From BPIH01 sp042408925 (lineage in GTDB: Bacteria; Chloroflexota; Limnocylindria; Limnocylindrales; CSP1-4), in contig JBHOQO010000111.1 in assembly GCA_042408925.1 (NCBI GenBank), positions 1 through 9,696 of the forward strand: 9,696 nucleotides of DNA, read 5' to 3'. A model generated the notes under the pieces. It made no database searches. It saw only the letters and a program-made list of their open reading frames with translations, and was not told where the DNA came from. This document shows positions 5,696-9,696 of the stretch, one piece after another. The position numbers and the translations under genes were made by a program. Each line of letters starts with the position of its first letter. The stretch's first letter is position 1.

Positions 5696-5710
5696 CCCAC
5701 GACACGAGTC

Positions 5711-5736
5711 ACGGGCCGGCCGGTGGGCCGGCCCGT
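5711..5736 (+). terminator. 11-bp perfect GC hairpin between two tRNA-Ser genes
   Basis: Positions 5711-5721 pair without mismatch to 5726-5736, leaving a GGTG loop. It lies in the 51-nt gap between tRNA-Ser(CGA) and tRNA-Ser(GGA). No T-tract follows (CCGATCTCCC), so it is either a U-tract-independent terminator or a processing/pausing hairpin of a dicistronic tRNA transcript. Confidence 0.45.
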
Positions 5737-5746
5737 CCGATCTCCC

Positions 5747-5834
5747 GGAGAGGTCGCCTAGAGGCCTAGGGCGCCGCACTGGAAATGCGGTATGGGGCAA
5801 CCCATCGCGGGTTCGAATCCCGCCCTCTCCGCCA
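5747..5834 (+). tRNA. tRNA-Ser(GGA)
   Basis: A complete 88-nt class II tRNA. The acceptor GGAGAGG (5747-5753) pairs with CCTCTCC (5824-5830), with discriminator G5831 and encoded CCA at 5832-5834. The anticodon stem CCGCA/TGCGG encloses CTGGAAA, giving GGA at 5781-5783, which reads UCC and UCU. The variable arm TATGGGGCAACCCAT is a hairpin. With GCT and CGA also in this window, only the TGA serine isoacceptor is missing. Confidence 0.97.
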
Positions 5835-5841
5835 GCCCTGC

Positions 5842-5847
5842 TATCCT
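5842..5847 (+). promoter_or_regulatory. Candidate -10 element TATCCT for the SRP RNA
   Basis: TATCCT lies 5 nt before the predicted 5' end of the SRP RNA and 7 nt after the CCA of tRNA-Ser(GGA). Any -35 would have to lie inside the tRNA gene, where none is obvious. The same hexamer is placed similarly before tRNA-Ser(CGA). Confidence 0.45.
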
Positions 5848-5852
5848 GTCAC

Positions 5853-6119
5853 TGCCGTGCTAGGCGGGGAACTAGCGGTGCCCTGTACCTGCAATCCGCT
5901 CCAGCAGGGCCGAATCCCCACCCGAGGTCAGCGGCATCGAAGGCCGCCCTCTGGGCGACGTTGAGGGCCGGGTCCCGCGCAGCGGCGGCTCGTGAACCGG
6001 GTCAGGTCCGGAAGGAAGCAGCCCTAAGCGATGTCCGTCGGGTGCCGCGGAGCGGCACGGTCCGAGCCGACCGGAGGGATGGGCGCGGGGTCGTCCCGAT
6101 CGACGGTGGGTGCACGGCA
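5853..6119 (+). ncRNA. ffs: Signal recognition particle RNA, large bacterial type
   Basis: This is the RNA core of the signal recognition particle, which binds Ffh and targets ribosomes making membrane and secreted proteins. The conserved M-domain binding hairpin, with the symmetric and asymmetric loops and GGAA tetraloop, is at about 5999-6030 (GTCAGGTCCGGAAGGAAGCA). The 5' end carries the Alu-type block GGTGCCCTGTACCTGCAATCC seen in large-type bacterial SRP RNAs. The termini pair: TGCCGTGC at 5853-5860 with GCACGGCA at 6112-6119, giving about 267 nt. Exact ends are uncertain by a few bases. It lies directly upstream of dnaX, a common arrangement. Confidence 0.93.
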
Positions 6120-6142
6120 CTCTTCCTGCCCGCCGCCCGCGC

Positions 6143-6148
6143 GAGGTG
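6143..6148 (+). promoter_or_regulatory. Shine-Dalgarno GAGGTG deciding the dnaX start
   Basis: GAGGTG lies 6 nt before the GTG at 6155. The in-frame ATG at 6110 falls inside the 3' strand of the SRP RNA, and the in-frame GTG at 6146 overlaps this site, so GTG 6155 is preferred. Confidence 0.7.
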
Positions 6149-6154
6149 CCCAGC

Positions 6155-7852
6155 GTGATCGAGACCGACCAGCACCAGGCCATCTATCGCCGCTGGCGGG
6201 CGCAGACCTTCGCCCAGATCGTCGGCCAGGAGGCGGTCGTCACCGCGCTCCGCAACGCGATCCGCGACGGCCGACTCGCCCACGGGCTCCTCTTTGCCGG
6301 TCCCCGCGGCACCGGGAAGACGTCGGTCGCCCGGATCGTCGCCAAGGCCCTCAACTGCCCGAACGTCCGCGACGGCGAGCCGTGCGATGCGTGCCCGACC
6401 TGCGTCGCCATCCGCGAGGGGCGAGCCCTCGACGTCGTCGAGCTCGATGCGGCCTCGAACCGGGGCATCGACGAGGTGCGAAGCCTCCGGGAGCGGCTCG
6501 CCTACGCCCCGTCCGATCTCCAGCGCAAGGTCTACATCCTCGACGAGGCGCACCAGATCACCCGCGACGCCTGGAACGCCCTCCTGAAGTCCATCGAGGA
6601 GCCGCCCGAGTTCGTTACCTTCATCTTCGCCTCGACCCATCCCCAGGGCTTCCCGCCGGCGATCCTCTCCCGTCTCCAGCGGTACGACTTCCGGCGCCTG
6701 ACGGTGGCCGAGATCGTCGGCAAGCTCGAGCGGATCCTCGCCGCCGAGGGGCGGCGGGCCGAGGGCGACGCGATCCGGCTCGTCGCCGAGCTGGCGGCCG
6801 GCGGGATGCGCGATGCCGAGACGATCCTCGATCAGCTCCTCGCGACCGGCGTCGAGGAGCTCCGGGTCGACGACGTCCGGGGGCTCCTTGGCCTGGCTGA
6901 GCCCGAGGCCGTCGAGGGTCTCGTCCGGGCCCTCCTCGACGCCGACCCGGCCGCCGGGCTCGCCCTCCTCGACGACCTCGAGGAGCGGGGCCGCGACCTG
7001 CGGACGATCCTCGATCAGATGGTCGACCGGCTCCGACGGGCGATCGTCGAGGCGGTGGCGAGGGGTGCCGACCCCGGGCCGCTCGTGACCGCCGCTCGCC
7101 GGCTCGCGGCGATCGATCCGGGGGCCGCGACGCCGGGCGGCTTGCGGTTCCAGATCGAGCTCGCCTTCCTCGCCGGCCGACCGGCCGCGGCGGGCGTCAC
7201 CGATCGCCCCGCCGTCGCCGCCCCCGCCGCCGTCCCGACGTATTCGGCCGGGCCGGGCACGGACGGCCCGAGGCCCGCCGCCCGCCCGAGCCCCCCGCCC
7301 GCCGCCGGGCAGTCCGAGCTGCGTCCGGCATCGGCCGAGTCCGCCCAGCGGAGCGAGCGTCGGTCGGCGGGCGGGTCCCGTCCGACTCCCCGGTCGGAGG
7401 CGGGAGCGCCCGACCGCCCGGCACCCACCTCCGCGCTCCCGGTCCCTGGGACCCCACCGGAGCCGGCGCCGCCGGCAGCCTCGGGTCGGCGCCCCGACGC
7501 CACGGTCGACGAGGTCCTCCGGCGCTGGCCGGAGATCGTCGCCTTCCTGAGCCAGAAGCCGCCGCTCCGGCCGATCATCGTCGAGTGTCGCCCGATCCAG
7601 GTGGACGGCGCGACGGTCGTCCTCGGCTTCCCCGAGGAAAAGGCCTTCCTCCGCGATGTTGCCGAGCGGCGACGCCTCGAGATCGAGCAGGGCCTCGGGG
7701 CGGTGCTCGAGCGCGCCGTGGCCGTCCGGTGCGTGGCCACGAACCTCGACGGGTATCCGCCCCTCGCCCTCGACCCGGAGGGAGCGCGGATCCTGGCGGA
7801 GGCGAAGCGGATCTTCGGCGACGACCTCGTCGAGGTCCGCGACATCACCTGA
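6155..7852 (+). CDS. dnaX: DNA polymerase III clamp-loader subunit tau/gamma
   Basis: A 565-aa AAA+ ATPase that loads the sliding clamp and couples the replicative polymerase to the helicase. The N-terminal ATPase has YRRWRAQTFAQIVGQE (11-26), the Walker A motif GPRGTGKT (49-56), the zinc cysteines C68, C77, C80 and C83, the Walker B motif VYILDEAH (126-133), and the sensor-1 region FASTHP. The arginine-finger motif usually reads SRC; here it is SRL (172-174), with the Arg kept. The lid and collar run to about 345, followed by a Pro/Ala/Ser/Arg-rich linker of about 100 residues (346-448). A C-terminal domain (about 449-565) includes GFPEEKAFLRD. The full-length product is tau-like. I see no convincing slippery A-run for a gamma frameshift. 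It starts 35 nt after the SRP RNA and heads the dnaX-ybaB-recR block. Confidence 0.96.
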   Translation: MIETDQHQAIYRRWRAQTFAQIVGQEAVVTALRNAIRDGRLAHGLLFAGPRGTGKTSVARIVAKALNCPNVRDGEPCDACPTCVAIREGRALDVVELDAASNRGIDEVRSLRERLAYAPSDLQRKVYILDEAHQITRDAWNALLKSIEEPPEFVTFIFASTHPQGFPPAILSRLQRYDFRRLTVAEIVGKLERILAAEGRRAEGDAIRLVAELAAGGMRDAETILDQLLATGVEELRVDDVRGLLGLAEPEAVEGLVRALLDADPAAGLALLDDLEERGRDLRTILDQMVDRLRRAIVEAVARGADPGPLVTAARRLAAIDPGAATPGGLRFQIELAFLAGRPAAAGVTDRPAVAAPAAVPTYSAGPGTDGPRPAARPSPPPAAGQSELRPASAESAQRSERRSAGGSRPTPRSEAGAPDRPAPTSALPVPGTPPEPAPPAASGRRPDATVDEVLRRWPEIVAFLSQKPPLRPIIVECRPIQVDGATVVLGFPEEKAFLRDVAERRRLEIEQGLGAVLERAVAVRCVATNLDGYPPLALDPEGARILAEAKRIFGDDLVEVRDIT

Positions 7853-7882
7853 CAGGCCGACGCCGCCCCGGCGGCCGGCGAT

Positions 7883-7887
7883 GGAGG
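7883..7887 (+). promoter_or_regulatory. Shine-Dalgarno GGAGG deciding the ybaB start
   Basis: GGAGG is 5 nt before the GTG at 7893. It overlaps the in-frame ATG at 7881, which has no ribosome binding site of its own. This favours the shorter protein beginning MNLGNLQ. Confidence 0.7.
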
Positions 7888-7892
7888 CAACC

Positions 7893-8198
7893 GTGAACCT
7901 CGGCAACCTGCAACGACTCCAGCAGCAGATGCTCGCCGACCTGGCTCGGATCCAGTCCGAGCTCGAGGCGGCCCGGGTCGAGGGTTCGGCCGGCGGCGGC
8001 GTCGTCCGGGCGACGGTGACCGGCAAACAGGAGCTCGTCTCGATCACCATCGATCCGGCGGCCGTCGATCCGGCGGACGTGGAGCTCCTCCAGGACCTCG
8101 TCGTCGCGGCCGTGAACGAGGCGCTCCGGGCGTCGCGACAGCTCGCCGAGTCGAAGCTCGGCCGCCTCACCGGCGGCCTCGGGTTGCCGGGCCTGTGA
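7893..8198 (+). CDS. ybaB: YbaB/EbfC-family nucleoid-associated protein
   Basis: A 101-aa small dimeric DNA-binding protein. The family opens with a Gln-rich helix that forms part of the tweezers-like dimer; here it is NLGNLQRLQQQMLADLARIQSELEAARVEG. A short strand GGGVVRATVTGKQELVSITIDPAAV and the closing helix ELLQDLVVAAVNEALRASRQLAES follow, all typical. It sits 40 nt after dnaX and 7 nt before recR, the usual order in many bacteria, and is read on the same strand. Its role in nucleoid organisation is known for the family and not tested here. The alternative start at ATG 7881 would add MEAT. Confidence 0.94.
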   Translation: MNLGNLQRLQQQMLADLARIQSELEAARVEGSAGGGVVRATVTGKQELVSITIDPAAVDPADVELLQDLVVAAVNEALRASRQLAESKLGRLTGGLGLPGL

Positions 8199-8205
8199 GG
8201 TGCCG

Positions 8206-8823
8206 ATGAGCGGGGCCCTCATCGAGCCGGTTGCGCGCCTCATCGAGGCGTTCAGCCGCCTGCCGGGCATCGGCCCGAAGACCGCCCAGCGGCTCACGTA
8301 CCACCTCCTCCGGGCTCCCGAGACGGAGGCCCGGGCGCTCGCTGCGGCGCTCGTCGCGCTCCGCGAGGAGGTCGTCTTCTGCCGCGAGTGCCACAACATC
8401 AGCGACGCCGAGCTCTGCCCCATCTGTCGGGACGCGAGCCGTGAGGCGACGCGCCTCTGTGTCGTCGAGGAGCCGCTCGACGTCCTCGCCATCGAGCGGA
8501 CCGGGGAGTACCGCGGCCGCTACCACGTCCTCCACGGCGCCCTCTCGCCGATGGACGGGATCGGACCCGAGCGCCTCCGGATTCGGGAGCTCCTCGAGCG
8601 GGTCGAGGCCGCCCGGGCCGCCGGGCGACCGTTCGAGGAGGTGATCCTCGCGACGAATCCGACGCTCGAGGGCGAGGCGACGGCGATGTACCTCGCCGAG
8701 CAGCTCGACGGCGCCGTCGGGGCCGTGACCCGCATCGCCCGCGGGCTGCCCGTCGGCGGCGACCTCGAGTATGCCGACGAGGTGACCCTCGTCCGGGCGC
8801 TCCAGGGCCGGCGGGCGATCTGA
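8206..8823 (+). CDS. recR: Recombination mediator protein RecR
   Basis: A 205-aa protein of the RecFOR pathway, which helps load RecA at gaps in damaged DNA. The order of parts is standard: helix-hairpin-helix RLPGIGPKTAQRLTYHLL (18-35), a four-cysteine zinc finger (C59, C62, C71, C74), a TOPRIM domain opening with LCVVEEPLDVLAIE (84-97) and containing SPMDGIGPERL and NPTLEGEATAMYLA, and the C-terminal LEYADEVTLVRAL. The length is normal. ATG 8206 is preferred because GAGG (8197-8200) lies 5 nt upstream; GTG 8200, two codons earlier, overlaps it. The Shine-Dalgarno overlaps the ybaB stop, so translation is likely coupled. Confidence 0.97.
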   Translation: MSGALIEPVARLIEAFSRLPGIGPKTAQRLTYHLLRAPETEARALAAALVALREEVVFCRECHNISDAELCPICRDASREATRLCVVEEPLDVLAIERTGEYRGRYHVLHGALSPMDGIGPERLRIRELLERVEAARAAGRPFEEVILATNPTLEGEATAMYLAEQLDGAVGAVTRIARGLPVGGDLEYADEVTLVRALQGRRAI

Positions 8824-8832
8824 GGGGCCGCA

Positions 8833-9018
8833 ATGCGCGAGCTCGTCAACGAGGTGCTGCTGCGGCTCGCCAAGGCGAGCGTGGCGACGCTCATCGGGGT
8901 CGTCGTCTTCGCGATCCTTGTGGCCTCGGGCGCCGCGACGCCGACACCCGAGCTCGCCCTCCTCTCGTGGCTGAGCGGCGTGGCATTCGTCCTCGTCGTC
9001 CAGGAGAGCCCGATCTAG
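8833..9018 (+). CDS. Small hypothetical membrane protein with two transmembrane helices
   Basis: A 61-aa protein I do not recognise. It has a short amphipathic start MRELVNEVLLRLAKAS and a first hydrophobic helix (about 17-34, VATLIGVVVFAILVASGA). A TPTPE turn is followed by a second hydrophobic helix (about 41-57, LALLSWLSGVAFVLVVQ) and a short acidic tail. The ATG is 9 nt after the recR stop, and GAGGGG (8822-8827) overlapping that stop is 5 nt upstream, so it is almost certainly the last gene of the dnaX-ybaB-recR unit. Coding is supported by the strong ribosome binding site and the helix pattern; function is unknown. Confidence 0.75.
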   Translation: MRELVNEVLLRLAKASVATLIGVVVFAILVASGAATPTPELALLSWLSGVAFVLVVQESPI

Positions 9019-9029
9019 ACCCGCCGACA

Positions 9030-9046
9030 GGCCGTTTGACACGGCC
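9030..9046. promoter_or_regulatory. Perfect inverted repeat around the distal rRNA -35
   Basis: GGCCGT (9030-9035) and ACGGCC (9041-9046) are perfect inverted repeats whose 5-nt centre TTGAC belongs to the TTGACA -35 hexamer. It could be an operator, or a short hairpin ending the recR unit. No T-tract follows. Confidence 0.5.
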
Positions 9047-9064
9047 CCGTGGGTCGCATACCAT
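9036..9064 (+). promoter_or_regulatory. Distal rRNA promoter candidate P1
   Basis: A consensus -35 TTGACA (9036-9041), a 17-bp spacer and TACCAT (9059-9064) as -10 (4 of 6 to consensus). It lies about 230 bp upstream of the 16S start and 18 bp after the last stop codon. Confidence 0.65.
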
Positions 9065-9073
9065 TCCCGGCCG

Positions 9074-9117
9074 GCTCGCTCCCCATCGGGCGAGCGGGCA
9101 CCGGGCCGACGGCCCGG
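9074..9117. other. Two GC hairpins between the rRNA promoters
   Basis: GCTCGC/GCGAGC (9074-9079/9090-9095, 10-nt loop) and CCGGGCC-GAC-GGCCCGG (9101-9117, 7-bp perfect stem) lie between P1 and P2. There is no T-tract. They may be leader structures of the P1 transcript or attenuate readthrough from the recR unit. Confidence 0.4.
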
Positions 9118-9132
9118 GCCGGGCTCCCGGAG

Positions 9133-9161
9133 TTGACAGCGGGGCCCGAAGCGCTCATCAT
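9133..9161 (+). promoter_or_regulatory. Proximal rRNA promoter candidate P2
   Basis: TTGACA (9133-9138), a 17-bp spacer and CATCAT (9156-9161, 4 of 6 to consensus) repeat the architecture of P1. The implied transcription start near 9168 leaves a leader of about 130 nt before mature 16S. Confidence 0.65.
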
Positions 9162-9200
9162 TGAAGGTCGGCGCCGGCGAGGTCCGCGCGCGTCACGCCC

Positions 9201-9253
9201 GCACCTTAACAACTGAAGAGTGGTAGGAAACCACGCTCGGAGACGTGCGAGCG
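9201..9253 (+). promoter_or_regulatory. Pre-16S leader with boxA-like element and hairpins
   Basis: GCACCTTAACA (9201-9211) matches the antitermination boxA core GCTCTTTAACA at 9 of 11 positions. It is followed by two adjacent perfect hairpins, GTGGT-AGGAA-ACCAC (9220-9234) and CGCTCG/CGAGCG (9234-9239/9248-9253), which share C9234 and so cannot both form completely. This layout is usual for rRNA leaders bound by Nus factors. A further stem, GGTCG-GCAA-CGACC, lies at about 9278-9291. Confidence 0.5.
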
Positions 9254-9296
9254 GACAAACCCTTCGGAACGATCGTGGTCGGCAACGACCGCGTTT

Positions 9297-9696
<400 letters not shown>

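Noticed and set aside
7635..7645. Possible dnaX frameshift site at GAGGAAAAGG
   Set aside because: Only four A in a row, no heptameric slippery sequence, and it lies deep in the C-terminal domain where a frameshift would not give a typical gamma product.
6002..8170. Minus-strand 722-aa ORF antisense to dnaX and ybaB
   Set aside because: It overlaps clear dnaX, ybaB and SRP RNA. The composition is shadow-like and no motif is recognisable.

Overview
The window is GC-rich bacterial DNA (roughly 70% G+C by eye, with a strong third-position C/G bias). It ends inside a 16S rRNA gene whose 5' region reads like Chloroflexota: GATAAACGCTGGCGGCGTGC near the start and a TTTTGCGCAATGGGCGAAAG block further on. 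An uncultured, high-GC lineage such as Limnocylindria (formerly Ellin6529-type) is my best guess. The phylum is likely; the class is only a guess.

Layout. 1-141: the 3' part of tRNA-Ser(GCT), then tRNA-Arg(GCG) 2 nt later. 165-1088: a lipoprotein thermonuclease with an Excalibur Ca-binding tail, starting 23 nt after the tRNA. 1193-2499: two overlapping ORFs that together look like one YeiH/PSE-type (PF03601) membrane transporter, preceded by an ACTAGT inverted repeat. 2613-3491: a beta-hydroxyacid-dehydrogenase-type oxidoreductase. 3540-4724 (minus): a phosphofructokinase with pyrophosphate-type signature residues, convergent with the oxidoreductase. 4725-5095: a 371-bp divergent intergenic region holding a 16-bp palindrome and a 19-bp tandem repeat. 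5096-5542: a TadA-family deaminase homologue whose catalytic Glu is Ile. 5610-5834: tRNA-Ser(CGA) and tRNA-Ser(GGA), separated by an 11-bp perfect hairpin. 5853-6119: large-type SRP RNA. 6155-9018: dnaX, ybaB, recR and a small two-helix membrane protein gene, all collinear. 9019-9296: a leader with two tandem rRNA promoter candidates, a boxA-like element and hairpins. 9297-9696: 16S rRNA, cut by the window edge.

How the parts fit. The right half is a housekeeping block for translation, secretion and DNA maintenance (tRNAs, SRP RNA, clamp loader, RecFOR recombination mediator, rRNA), all reading the same way. The left half is metabolic and envelope-related.

The most interesting signal is a pair of features about 5 kb apart. 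The CGN-reading tRNA-Arg has a genomically encoded GCG anticodon instead of the usual bacterial ACG that TadA converts to ICG. The only TadA-like protein in the window keeps the zinc ligands (H52, C82, C85) but has lost the proton-shuttling Glu (HAE to HAI). Together they suggest that this lineage has dropped A-to-I wobble editing of tRNA-Arg and kept a non-catalytic TadA relative, comparable in form to eukaryotic ADAT3/Tad3. This is inference from one window; a second, active tadA and an ACG tRNA elsewhere in the genome cannot be excluded.
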